A DNA stretch of 64,000 nt from Chromobotia macracanthus (lineage: Eukaryota; Chordata; Actinopteri; Cypriniformes; Botiidae): assembly GCA_036877525.1 (NCBI GenBank), contig JAZGTH010000049.1:1326001-1390000 (forward strand), in the 5' to 3' direction. Position 1 is the stretch's first letter, and every line of letters begins with the position of its first letter. Below are positions 38,691-50,952 of the stretch, in pieces. A program made the position numbers and the translations under genes. The notes under the pieces are model-generated. The model was not told the DNA's origin and searched no databases. It worked only from the letters and a program-made list of their open reading frames with translations.

Positions 38691-38713
38691 GTGTGTGTGT
38701 GTGTGTGTGTGTG
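38689..38713. repeat. (GT)n microsatellite, (CA)n in the nrxn2 sense, at a 5' splice site
   Basis: About 12 CA units in the transcript begin eight to ten bases after the donor GTGAGCGCTC of the exon preceding SS4. Confidence 0.95.
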
Positions 38714-38722
38714 AGCGCTCAC

Positions 38723-38894
38723 CTGATGGAAATCGCTCCAGGACGGGCAGGTTGTCCACCTGTAGTGTGGCGTTTCCTCCACTCCGTGTGAATCTCACCA
38801 CATGATATTTTCCATCACTAACCATCATGCCGCTTTCTTCAATGATGATGTCATCTGTCCCTACATTAAAGATAACCCCGACCCTCCCTCGCTC
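38723..38894 (-). CDS. nrxn2: nrxn2 exon: LNS6 domain, upstream of SS4
   Basis: On the - strand, after TTGTCAG, it reads [20 protein letters not shown], then [37 protein letters not shown] and one base, then a GTGAGC donor. [21 protein letters not shown] is the hallmark of neurexin LNS6 and includes the N-glycosylation sequon NAT. The 172-nt exon is phase 0 in and phase 1 out, compatible with direct joining to 33034 or with SS4 inclusion. The usual PVNERYP/PVIERYP segment is PVLERFP here. Confidence 0.98.
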
Positions 38895-39214
38895 CTGACA
38901 AACAGACAGAGAGACACAGAGAGAAAGAGGTTAGCAGTTCCCATGATGCATTACTCCACTGTGTCTGTCATGTATAAATGTGTTATCACCCACAATTCAT
39001 CTCTTTCACTTCAATATCTGTGTTTGATGTCATTTTCTCTAGGTCTCTCTCCCTCTGTAGCTGTCTCACTGCAGCTGTATTGTACTCTTGTGTTTCTAAC
39101 AAAGGTCAAACTCATGTACAAGTTCATTCTTCCACACACACTGATGTTCAAAAAGTAGCAGAAAGGAATCATATAAATTATTCATATAACATGTCAAGTT
39201 TGCTATATTGTATG

Positions 39215-39365
39215 TATGCAATATTCTACATTTTTTAAAGTTTATTATATTCTACATTATGCAAGTGTGCTATATTTTACATTCTTTAAGGTGTTATTTT
39301 CCACATTTAATAAATATGCTGTTTTACATTCTATAAATGTGCTATATTCTACATTCTGTAAGTGT
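39215..39365. repeat. degenerate tandem repeat, about 23 bp
   Basis: TGCTATATTCTACATTCTGT-like units recur about six times with variants (GCAATATTCTACATTTTTTA, GTGCTATATTTTACATTCTT). Intronic and AT-rich. Confidence 0.75.
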
Positions 39366-41399
39366 GCCTACAGAATTGCATGTTTTCATTTCTGTCTTTT
39401 TTTTTCATGTTCCACTTCTGTTGTATCATTTGTTTTTACACAATGAGGATAGAGTGAAAAATATTGTATGTGGTGATGCACAAACCTTTTATGAATGTTG
39501 CACAAACCTGAAAATACCCAGTTTTCTTTACACATCACTAATAAAACATAGAATCCAGACTCAACACATGAATGGAGACCATCAAACAAAACCACGATCA
39601 GAGGAGCATCTTCACACCAGAGTTCTCCACCAGCACACAGACCCTCAGGTGTGAACATCTCTCTCTGACTGAAGACTGAGACTGTGCATTCTGCAGGATG
39701 AACTAATCTTTTGAAGGTTAAACTCTCAACCTCAATCTTAAAGCAAAGAAATGACAGACATAAAGAGATGACACACTTCTCTATTCCACTAAACACATCA
39801 GATATAAATAAATACACTGATGCTGTCAGATGCCTTATCTAGATTTTTCTAGAAGGAATTTTCCACAGCCGAGTGACAGATAAAAGACCTCTTCCAAAAC
39901 CCAATGAGCTGCAAAAAAAACATAAACACTTTACGGGAGAAACATTTGACTGTCTTCTAAGATCGGGTTAGGCACAAACTCTAAGGCAGCCTGACTTGTA
40001 TTGATGAAGGAGCCAGTGCCAGAATGCATTGCACCAAGCTCATATTACATCAAAGACTACAGCATTAACAACATGGCACAGTTCTATTTTTATACATGGG
40101 GGGAAATGCAATACTTTTGTCTGCTCTAGCAATTTGAAGTCCCACATTCTAGTAGAAAGAGCCAAGAGTTTAAATATTTTACAGTGTTTGTATATTGCCT
40201 ATGTCGAGTGTTCTAATACATCATTGTTTAGTCGCTGCTAGACTCCATCTCTGTGCTGTAAAGAGCTCACATGCAGGAGTAACCCAGTTACTATCAACTG
40301 AACCGTTAGTTAGAATGAACGTGCCCTCGAGGCCCCTGGGAAAACACAGTCCCTTTGATTCAAATATAAACACAACACCCATCACAAGAGTGTTCAACCC
40401 CACTGTGTCCAAACTAATGACGCAATACTGGAACACACAGGAAAAATATGTGTGAATCTCAGCAGCACCTCACAATGCTTGACTTTATTCAAACACTTTT
40501 CCCAGTCTCTGCTGATAAAATGCTTATATTTACAGTTGTGTTTTCTCAGGTCTAGTAAATGAAGTCTGTGGAATTGGTCACATTTGTCACTGTTATCTGC
40601 TAATGACAATGAAAACTGTTTTGTCATAACTCATCATGGTATTAAACAAACATCAGGGGTCAGACAAACAAAGTTGAGGACATAGACCGCAGTATTCAAA
40701 GTTAAAAACATGAGTCGTCTGTGCCTGTTAATTACATTTAATGGAAGTAAAAATCAAAATCATTTAGTTGCTCAAAATCATTTAGTTCAATGATAACGTT
40801 CTAGGAAAACAAACTCATGTCATGTCGTGTGACTGCACAATTAAACAAAAATGAACTATTCAGTGGCATGACTGACCATTCAGCAGCAGGTATTTTAGAC
40901 AGCAGAGTGAAACAGATACCGTGGTACAGAAATACAGTGGAAACAGATACAGTGACACCAGCAGGCAAAACAACGTACCGCAGGAAGGAGACCAGATAGA
41001 GACCAGAGGCTCTCTGAAAAAAGAAAAAAATACCCTAAGTAAGGAAGTCTGTACCTCTAACATTTGCATACATAAAATAAACTTTAAGACAAAATACCTT
41101 AAATAAGTCTGTAAATCTAACATTCAGGGTGTTATTGGTCTTTAATGATACTGGATATGAAGCCTTTTATCAGCTGCTGAACTGTTCCCATACCACACCA
41201 GTTTCCTGTATGTCAGGACACATTCAATGGAACAACAGTAGAAGGAACTCAGATGGTGCTGCGACAGATTGACTTTCCTGAGAATTCTTAGGCAGTAAAG
41301 TTGCTGTTGACTGCTGGGGTCTCATATAAAAACAGAAGAATGTTAAAGAGCATCAGTTAAAGCAAAAAGTAAAAAAATTATTCCCAGACTAAATGCCTG

Positions 41400-43055
41400 A
41401 AAAGGGTGTGAGGTGTTCAGCTGCAGGGGTGTGAGGTCTTTATCTGCAGGTGCATGAGGTGTACAGCTGCAGGTGTGTGAGATCTTCATCTGCAGGTGTG
41501 TGAGGTGTACAGCTGCAGGTGTGTGAGGTGTTCAGCTGCAGGTGTGTGAGGTGTACAGCTGCAGGTGTGTGAGATCTTCATCTGCAGGTGTGTGAGGTGT
41601 ACAGCTGCAGGTGTGTGAGGTCTTTATCTGCAGGTGCATGAGGTGTACAGCTGCAGGTGTGTGAGGTCTTCAGCTGCAGGTGGTGCGCTGCAGGTGTGTG
41701 AGGTGTTCAGCTGCAGGTGTGTGAGGTCTTCATCTGCAGGTGAGTGAGGTGTACATCTGCAGGTTTGTGAGGTCTTCAACTGCAGGTGTGTGAGATCTTC
41801 AGCTGCAGGTGTGTGAGGTGTACATCTGCAGGTGTGTGAGGTGTACAGCTGCATGTGTGTGAGGTGTTCAGCTGCAGGTGGCTGCAGGTGTGTGGGTGTA
41901 CAGCTGCAGGTGTGTGAGGTGTACAGCTGCAGGTGTTGTGAGGTCTTCAGCGGTTGGAGGTGTGTGAGGTGTTCTTCAGCTGCAGGTGTGTGAGGTGTAC
42001 AGCTGCAGGTGTGTGAGGTGTACAGCTGCAGGTGTGTGAGGTGTACAGCTGCAGGTGTGTGAGGTCTTCATCTGCAGGTGTGTGAGGTGTACAGCTGCAG
42101 GTGTGTGAGATCTTCAGCTGCAGGTGTGTGAGGTGTACAGCTGCAGGTGTACAGTATGTGTGGAGATCTTCATCTGCATGTGTGTGAGGTCTTCAGCTGC
42201 AGTGTGTGAGCAGCTGCAGTGTGAGTCTCAGCTGCAGGTGTGTGAGGTGTACAGCTGCAGGTGTGTGAGGTGTACAGCTGCAGGTGCGTGAGGTGTACAG
42301 CTGCAGGTGTGTGAGCTGCAGGTCTACAGCTGCAGCTGTGTGAGGTGTTCAGCTGCAGGTGTGTGAGGTGTTCATCTGCAGGTATGTGAGGTGTACAGCT
42401 GCAGGTTTGTGAGATCTTCAGCTGCAGGTGTGTGAGGTGTACATCTGCAGGTGTGTGAGGTGTACAGCTGCATGTGTGTGAGGTGTTCAGCTGCAGGTGT
42501 GTGAGATCTTCAGCTGCAGGTGTGTGAGGTGTACAGCTGCAGGTGTGTGAGGTGTACAGCTGCAGGTGTTTGAGGTCTTCATCTGCAGGTGTGTGAGGTG
42601 TACAGCTGCAGGTGTGTGAGATCTTCAGCTGCAGGTGTGTGAGGTGTACAGCTGCAGGTGTGTGAGGTGTACAGCTGCAGGTGTGTGAGGTGTACAGCTG
42701 CAGGTGTTTGAGGTCTTCATCTGCAGGTGTGTGAGGTGTACAGCTGCAGGTGTGTGAGATCTTCAGCTGCAGGTGTGTGAGGTGTACAGCTGCATGTGTG
42801 TGAGGTGTACAGCTGCATGTGTGTGAGATCTTCATCTGCATGTGTGTGAGGTCTTCAGCTGCAGGTGTGTGAGGTGTACAGCTGCATGTGTGTGAGGTCT
42901 TCAGCTGCAGGTGTGTGAGGTGTACAGCTGCAGGTGTGTGAGGTGTACAGCTGCAGGTGTGTGAGGTGTACAGCTGCAGGTGCGTGAGGTGTACAGCTGC
43001 AGGTGTGTGAGGTGTACAGCTGCAGGTGTGTGAGGTGTACAGCTGCAGATGTGTG
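41400..43055. repeat. 23-bp minisatellite array, about 70 copies
   Basis: The unit is GTGTGTGAGG followed by TGTACAGCTGCAG. Frequent variants are TCTTCAGCTGCAG and ATCTTCATCTGCAG-type ends. Each unit carries a PstI-like CTGCAG, usually CAGCTG, and CAGGTG across the unit border. The - strand is open in long stretches (a 306-codon run with the period CTPHTPAAVHLTHLQLYTSH), a consequence of repeat composition. Local irregularities (GCTGCAGGTGGCTGCAGG near 41880, 42170-42350) mark indels. Confidence 0.97.
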
Positions 43056-44054
43056 AAAGTCTTCTGGCTTTGTAATGCAGATGAATGCAATTTTAATAAG
43101 CAGGATTATTGTTTCCTCCCCCTCATTTTCTGTATGTGTTGTTTCCAGCATGCTCTGATACTGTTGTTTTAACTTTCCTGCAAACAATAATCAACAAGGT
43201 CCAAAACACAAGGGAGATTTCTGAAAAACAGGGCGACTGCACAGTCACAAACATCATTAAAATCTCCCCAGATCCCAGAGCTTGGCACAAACACTCCCAC
43301 AATCCCTCAGCATTGTCCTGCAGACACAAACTCATACAAACTGTCAACACTCTCCTATGGCAGAAGATGACGCTTATAAACAGAGAGAGTTTGAAACAGA
43401 AGCGTTTGCCCCTCAGTGTCCAGATATTTTTATTTGCAGAAAATTTTTTTGTTAATTGTGAAATGAGATTTCTCACACATAGATCAAAGCCATATGAATC
43501 CTGAATCCAATTTATTCACAGAACCTTTAGGCTGACAGTCAGTTCACTGAGAATAACATTTATGTGAGTCTGATATAACCCATGAGAGACAGAGAGTGTG
43601 TGGAGGCCTTCAAAGAAAAATCCATGTGTCTGTCTGTGTCTTTCTGACTCTTTCTGTCTGACAGCCAATGACCAACTAGCGTGTACACTTTGGCAGGGAA
43701 AAAACAGGGAAACTGAAAGAGCTACCTTGCTTCATCATTGATTCGGCCAGTTTCCAGTTCCTGTCTTCCTTGCTTGGTTTGTGCCTTGGCTTAGCCTTAC
43801 TCTAATTTTTTTTTCTCACTACTCTCTTTTCTCATTACTCTTCGCTGTCTAAATTGTTAAATGTAATTTGTTGTCGTATTGACTATATTAAATTAATCAG
43901 ATACCGCAAGCATTTGATCAACTATAGATAACAGTTTTATTAGCATCATGCTGCACTGTTAGCTTGTCTTCTGTGCTTACTGTTTTATCTCTTCTGCATT
44001 TTATCTATTCCGAATTCATCAAACTACTGTGGTAAGTTGTAATAAATCAACAAA

Positions 44055-46040
44055 CACGGTTAGTCATGGCATCTTCTCCTGTGATTGTTACATGCACTGT
44101 CATGTTTAGTGTAGCCTTCTCTGTCAGTGTAGAGGGTTTCACATGTGAGAAATGCAGGGATAGTTAGGCTGATGGAGGAGATTTCAGAATTAGAGACGCT
44201 CACTCAAACTTTACCCGAGGACAGTAAGAGTGATAGGGCTTTAGAGCAGACTTTGGATGCAGCTAGGTCTATACATTGTTCAGTTCTGATTGCAGATACC
44301 TGGCCCCCTTCCTGCTTATCATAGTGATGAAATACATAGCTGATGAAACACAATGACTGTCATCACTACTCGGCTGGATGTCTGTTGTGGTGTTTACAGA
44401 GTAACACAGATAATTGGGAAAGTTTTTGGGGTAGAGCTGACCTGTTGAAAACAGATACCTCCATACCTCTAAGGGTGGTGCTGCTCTTCTATCTAGAAAT
44501 CTGGCACATAGTCTTGCTATTAATACTGCTAAACTAATAAAAAAAGATACGTAATATAGACAAACAGTTAATTGTAGTAATAAGTAGTATTAAGTAATTA
44601 GTAATAAGGCTTGGTTTGCTAAATTTTAGATCTCTCTGTAAAAGCACTTTTTGTAAATGATATGATCACAGATCATAACCTAGATGTACTCTGTTTGACA
44701 GAAACATGGCTAAAATGAACTGATTACAGATACAGATAATTACAGATGATGGCGGCAGATCAAGTCCTAATTACTGGTGATTTTAACATCCATGTAGATA
44801 ATGAAACAGATGCATTGAGATCAAAGACATTTTAAACTTTATCAGATATTTCACAGCGTGTCAGGATCCACTCACTAGCATAATCATACTTTAGATTTAA
44901 TACTGTCCTGTGGTGTGAATGTTTATGACATTAATATTCTGCAGCAGGGATAAGACATTTCAGATCATTATCTGGTATTCTGTTTAATACACTTACATAT
45001 GATTACAAAATCAGCTCCTTGTTACAAATACAGTACAACGATAACTTCTGTCACTAAAGATTAGCAACAATCTACCCGACCTGTCTCAATTCCTTAGCAG
45101 AAAAGATAACATAAAACCTTGACATTGCAACAAAAAACGTTAACTCACTTTTCTCTAACACTTTAGACACAGTTGTGCCACATGATAAAGGACAGCAATC
45201 CAATGCTGTGGGTAATGAGCATACTCACACTCTAAAGAGAACAGCCCGGAAAAATGAAGCATAAATGGAAGAAAACTAAACTGGAGATATTCCGTACAGA
45301 AAAGGAGAATGTTTCAAATACAGAAAGGCCTTAAAAAACTTTTAAAATCTTTTAGAACAAACACAACCACAGATATTTATTTGATACAGTGGCTAAATTA
45401 ACAAATAAAGCATCAACTGCTTCTGACAGTGGTCAATGTCATAGTAGTGGTGATTTTATGAATTTATTTAGCAACAAAATAGATGCTGTCAGGGAAAAAA
45501 TCATAAACATGCAAATGCCTTCAGCACAGTCACATCAGACAAGAACAGCTCCAGTCATTTGCTACTACAGATAAGGATGTCAAAACTGTCAAAAATAATT
45601 AAATCATCTAAATCAACACATATGCTTGATCCTATACCTACCAGGCTGCTGAAAGAGATGCTTCCTGAAATTATTGATCCTCTACATTGTGTTACTAATT
45701 CATCATGCTGGCTGTAATCAGACCTCTATGAAGGAATCATGTGTCAGACCAAAACACAAATTGAACACCACACTTGAAAAGGTGGTGCCTTCACAGATAT
45801 GTTCTTTCCTGGAAAGAAACAGTATCTGCAAGGATTTCTCTGCTCTAATCAGAGCGCCAAATGATTTGTTGGATGCATCTCTCTTCTAGTGCTACTTGAA
45901 CATAGCACAGCCTTTGACACTACCGACTACAGAATTCTCTTGAAATGACTCAACAATTATGCTGCATAAATGGAACGGCACTGGCATGCTTTACATCATA
46001 TTTATCTTGCTTTTATCAAACCTTTTATCAAGCCAGATCG
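44055..46040 (+). mobile_element. non-LTR retrotransposon remnant (L2/CR1-like)
   Basis: Conceptual fragments on the + strand, broken by stops and frameshifts, show an ordered LINE. A Cys-containing ORF1-type start lies near 44130 (EGFTCEKC). Endonuclease motifs follow near 44670-44790 (DHNLDVLCLTETWLK, VLITGDFNIHVDN), then HTLDLILSCGVNV near 44890. The start of reverse transcriptase lies near 45600-45900 (SKIIKSSKSTHMLDPIPTRL, LLKEMLPEIID, STAFDTTDYRIL). The RT catalytic core (YADD) and 3' end are absent; the 28-bp array begins about 80 bp after the last LINE-like sequence. Inactive. Confidence 0.85.
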
Positions 46041-46119
46041 GTCTCAATAATAACACATTTGCAAAGCACAAGAAAAAACATAGCAGACTATCTGTACACA
46101 GACAGACAAAAATAGATAG

Positions 46120-49100
46120 GTGCAGACACAGTGAACACACAGGAGAGGTGCAGACACAGTGAACACACAGGAGAGGTGCAGACACAGTGAACACAAGGGA
46201 GAGGTGCAGACACAGTGAACACACGGGAGAGGTGCAGACACAGTGAACACACGGGAGAGGTGCAGACACAGTGAACACACAGGAGAGGTGCAGACACAGT
46301 GAACACACGGGAGAGGTGCAGACACAGTGAACACACGGGAGAGGTGAAGACACAGGAACAGACAGTGAACAGAGGAGAGGTGCAGACACAGTGAACAGAC
46401 GGGAGAGGTGCAGACACAGTGAACAGACAGGAGAGGTGCAGACACAGTGAACACGCAGGAGAGGTGCAGACACAGTGAACACACGGGAGAGGTGCAGACA
46501 CAGTGAACACACGGGAGAGGTGCAGACACAGTGAACACACAGGAGAGGTGCAGACACAGTGAACAGACAGGAGAGGTGCAGACACAGTGAACAGACAGGA
46601 GAGGTGCAGACACAGTGAACACACGGGAGAGGTGCAGACACAGTGAACACACGGGAGAGGTGCAGACACAGTGAACACAAAGGAGAGGTGCAGACACAGT
46701 GAAACACAGGAGAGGTGCAGACACAGTGAACACACGGGAGAGGTGCAGACACAGTGAACACACAGGAGAGGTGCAGACACAGTGAACACACGGGAGAGGT
46801 GCAGACACAGTGAACACACAGGAGAGGTGCAGACACAGTAAACACACGGAGAGGTGCAGACACAGTGAACACAGGGTGCAGACACAGTGAACAGACGGGA
46901 GAGGTGCAGACACAGTGAACACACGGGAGAGGTGCAGACACAGTGAACACAAAGGAGAGGTGCAGACACAGTGAACACACGGGAGAGGTGCAGACACAGT
47001 AAACACACGGGAGAGGTGCAGACACAGTAAACACACGGGAGAGGTGCAGACACAGTGAACAGACGGGAGAGGTGCAGACACAGTGAACACACAGGAGAGG
47101 TGCAGACACAGTGAACACACGGGAGAGGTGCAGACACAGTGAACACACGGGAGAGGTGCAGACACAGTGAACACACGGGAGAGGTGCAGACACAGTGAAC
47201 ACACAGGAGAGGTGCAGACACAGTGAACACACAGGAGAGGTGCAGACACAGTGAACACACGGGAGAGGTGCAGACACAGTGAACACACGGGAGAGGTGCA
47301 GACACAGTGAACACACGGGAGAGGTGCAGACACAGTGAACACACGGGAGAGGTGCAGACACAGTGAACACACAGGAGAGGTGCAGACACAGTGAACACAC
47401 GGGAGAGGTGCAGACACAGTGAACACACAGGAGAGGTGCAGACACAGTGAACACACAGGAGAGGTGCAGACACAGTGAACACACAGGAGAGGTGCAGACA
47501 CAGTGAACACACAGGAGAGGTGCAGACACAGTGAACAGACAGGAGAGGTGCAGACAAAGTGAACAGACAGGAGAGGTGCAGACACAGTGAACACACGGGA
47601 GAGGTGCAGACACAGTGAACACACGGGAGAGGTGCAGACACAGTGAACACAAAGGAGAGGTGCAGACAAAGTGAACACACGGGAGAGGTGCAGACACAGT
47701 GAACACACGGGAGAGGTGCAGACACAGTGAACACAAAGGAGAGGTGCAGACAAAGTGAACACACGGGAGAGGTGCAGACACAGTGAACACACGGGAGAGG
47801 TGCAGACACAGTGAACACACAGGAGAGGTGCAGACACAGTGAACACACAGGAGAGGTGCAGACACAGTGAACACACGGGAGAGGTGCAGACACAGTGAAC
47901 ACACGGGAGAGGTGCAGACACAGTGAACACAAAGGAGAGGTGCAGACACAGTGAACACAAAGGAGAGGTGCAGACACAGTGAACACACGGGAGAGGTGCA
48001 GACACAGTGAACACACGGGAGAGGTGCAGACACAGTGAACACAAAGGAGAGGTGCAGACAAAGTGAACACACGGGAGAGGTGCAGACACAGTGAACACAC
48101 GGGAGAGGTGCAGACACAGTGAACAGACAGGAGAGGTGCAGACACAGTGAACAGACAGGAGAGGTGCAGACACAGTAAACACACAGGAGAGGTGCAGACA
48201 CAGTGAACAGACAGGAGAGGTGCAGACAAAGTGAACAGACAGGAGAGGTGCAGACACAGTGAACACACAGGAGAGGTGCAGACACAGTGAACACACGGGA
48301 GAGGTGCAGACACAGTGAACACACAGGAGAGGTGCAGACACAGTGAACAGACAGGAGAGGTCCAGACACAGTGAACAGACAGGAGAGGTGCAGACACAGT
48401 GAACAGACAGGAGAGGTGCAGACACAGTAAACACACAGGAGAGGTGCAGACACAGTGAACACAAAGGAGAGGTGCAGACAAAGTGAACAGACAGGAGAGG
48501 TCCAGACACAGTGAACACACGGGAGAGGTGCAGACACAGTGAACAGACAGGAGAGGTGCAGACACAGTGAACAGACAGGAGAGGTGCAGACACAGTGAAC
48601 ACACGGGAGAGGTGCAGACACAGTGAACAGACAGGAGAGGTGCAGACACAGTGAACACACAGGAGAGGTCCAGACACAGTGAACACAAGGGAGAGGTGCA
48701 GACACAGTGAACACACAGGAGAGGTGCAGACACAGTGAACACACAGGAGAGGTGCAGACAAAGTGAACACACAGGAGAGGTGCAGACACAGTGAACAACA
48801 GGAGAGGTGCAGACAAGTGAACACACGGGAGAGGTGCAGACACAAACAGACGGGAGAGGTGCAGACACAGTGAACACACGGGAGAGGTGCAGACACAGTG
48901 AACACACAGGAGAGGTGCAGACACAGTGAACACACAGGAGAGGTGCAGACACAGTGAACACACAGGAGAGGTGCAGACACAGTGAACACACAGGAGAGTG
49001 ACAAGTGAACAGACACACAGTGAACACACGGGAGAGGTGCAGACACAGTGAACACACAGGAGAGGTGCAGACAAAGTGAACACACAGGAGAGGTGCAGAC

Positions 49101-49780
49101 AAAGTGAACACACAAGAGAGGTGCAGACAAAGTGAACACACAGGAGAGGTCCAGACACAGTGAACACACGGGAGAGGTGCAGACACAGTGAACACACGGG
49201 AGAGGTGCAGACACAGTGAACACACAGGAGAGGTGCAGACAAAGTGAACACACAGGAGAGGTGCAGACACAGTGAACACACAGGAGAGGTGCAGACAAAG
49301 TGAACACACAGGAGAGGTGCAGACACAGTGAACACACAGGAGAGGTGCAGACACAGTGAACACACAGGAGAGGTGCAGACAAAGTGAACACACAGGAGAG
49401 GTGCAGACGAAAAGGTGAACACACAGGAGAGGTCCAGACACAGTGAACACACGGGAGAGGTGCAGACACAGTGAACACACGGGAGAGGTGCAGACACAGT
49501 GAACACACAGGAGAGGTGCAGACAAAGTGAACACACAGGAGAGGTGCAGACACAGTGAACACACAGGAGAGGTGCAGACACAGTGAACACACAGGAGAGG
49601 TGCAGACACAGTGAACACACAGGAGAGGTCCAGACACAGCGAACAGACAGGAGAGGTGCAGACACAGTAAACACACAGGAGAGGTGCAGACACAGTGAAT
49701 ACAAAGGAGAGGTGCAGACACAGTGAACACAAAGGAGAGGTGCAGACACAGTGAACACACAGGAGAGGTCCAGACACAAT
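46120..49780. repeat. 28-bp minisatellite array, about 130 copies
   Basis: The unit is AGGAGAGGTGCAGACACAGT followed by GAACACAC. It varies mainly at a few sites (ACACACGG, ACACACAG, ACAGACAG, ACACAAAG; CACAGT/CAAAGT; TGCAGA/TCCAGA). Because 28 is not a multiple of 3 and the unit lacks stops on the - strand, all three - frames stay open for over 3.7 kb (1238, 1264 and 1328 codons). Each encodes the same 28-residue period, such as VFTVSAPLPCVHCVCTSPVC plus SLCLHLSC. These are not genes. Larger periodicities (84 bp, three units) are visible, for example 47649-47770. Confidence 0.97.
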
Positions 49781-49989
49781 AAAGTCACTACAGAGATGGG
49801 CAGACACAGCAAAACATGGCTGCCACAGTAAGAGAGGTAGTGTCCACGCTGTAATAAAAACAAAATCCAGACAGAGCTGCACTTGTCAACGGAATGCACA
49901 AAATACACAGATATTTGAATATTAGACACAGATATTAAAGTGCATACAGCAAACATTTGAAACTTGAAACTGCCCATCCTGAGATTGTA

Positions 49990-50230
49990 CAGCTTATATC
50001 TTCATTCTATTTTCTGTATTCTGTTTTAATATGTATATTTGCACTATTATTTTTGAAATGCTTATTTCTATTTCTATTTTATTTTAGCACTGCTTTTTTG
50101 TATACATTTACACTACTGATATTACACTGCACACACACACAGCCTAGCTGCTATTGCTTTAGCAATACAAAGGTACAAATGCCCACATGCACACAATCTG
50201 GCACTTTACCTAGTATTGCCTGGCACTAAT
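49990..50230 (+). mobile_element. 3' tail of a non-LTR retrotransposon
   Basis: GCTATTGCTTTAGCAATACA at about 50150 resembles GCAATTGCTTTGGCAATACA at about 57838, next to a reverse transcriptase fragment. TTTGCACTATTATTTTTGAA and similar AT-rich sequence precede it. It is a truncated tail of the same kind of element; the precise 5' limit is uncertain. Confidence 0.55.
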
Positions 50231-50770
50231 TTTAATCAGTTTTTACAGTACAAAAAACATGACACCTATGGCATGTCACCATGAAACATGAAAACATAAC
50301 TATCAATGCTCAATAGGCTTTGTGTAAAGTGCGTTTTTTAAGGTAAATGGAAGGTTTCTTACTGAGCTGTCCAGAGTGAAAACATTCATTTCAATAAGGA
50401 AAGAACTGGTTTTTATGCAGCACTGAGAACTGAGAACTGCTCTGAACTGCCTCTGAGGTCTAGTGTGTTTTGTATGTCCTCTGTGAATGAGAGTTGGACA
50501 CTAATGACATTCAGGATGGATGACCACAGGTCTCTAAGCATCTTCTGCACCTTACTTATGCTCCTAACTTCTCTCACTGTCCTCCATCTGCTCGCCAGAT
50601 ATCAGAAGCTAAACAAGACAAACATACAGCACAGGGAGTCTCATGGGCTCCCAGCAGCTGGTCTGTACTGCTCTCCTCTTGAACCCCGCCAACAAACTCC
50701 ACATGCTGTGACTGTAGACCCCACCCTCTAACAAACCCAGCCCTCTCCCATCCCCAGGTATTGCTCTTAC

Positions 50771-50952
50771 TATGTGAAGCTCCAGATAGTCTCCGAGACC
50801 CTTGGCACTCTCCACTCGCACCAGCACGGCCTCTTTCAGCTGTGTGCTGAAACCCACGGCCAGCCTGTCAGCTCGCGTACTGGGCCGGTCGTTGGGGGGC
50901 CATGTGTAGGTGATGAGGGCTCCTCCCCGGCCGAAGATGTAGGTCGTCCCAG
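50771..50952 (-). CDS. nrxn2: nrxn2 exon: first shared LNS6 exon after the beta exon
   Basis: On the - strand, after CTCTCTCAG, two bases complete Ala. [40 protein letters not shown] and [20 protein letters not shown] follow, then the donor ATA|GTAAGA in phase 0. [28 protein letters not shown] is NRXN2-specific wording (NRXN1 has GGLILYTWPAND). It is the N-terminal half of LNS6, common to alpha and beta forms. The 182-nt exon is partly hidden among unrelated short ORFs on both strands. Confidence 0.97.

Larger units (their letters stand above)
38895..50770 (-). other. nrxn2: large nrxn2 intron with two minisatellites and a LINE remnant
   Basis: About 11.9 kb without an exon. It contains an imperfect ATATTCTACATT tandem stretch (39215-39365), unique AT-rich sequence (39.4-41.3 kb), the 23-bp array, about 1 kb of unique sequence (43.06-44.04 kb), an L2-like retrotransposon relic and the 28-bp array. 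It ends with a retrotransposon 3' tail near 50.1 kb. Confidence 0.85.

Noticed and set aside
39386..39817. 143-codon - strand ORF in an nrxn2 intron
   Set aside because: No family match. It lies in the sense direction, but without acceptor/donor and phase agreement with neighbouring exons.
42170..43090. 306-codon - strand ORF
   Set aside because: A pure translation of the 23-bp minisatellite.
46120..49780. CRISPR-like array
   Set aside because: Units are contiguous without unique spacers, and the genome is eukaryotic.
45991..49977. Three overlapping - strand ORFs of 1238-1328 codons
   Set aside because: They are the same 28-bp tandem repeat read in three frames, with no domain, signal or splice structure.
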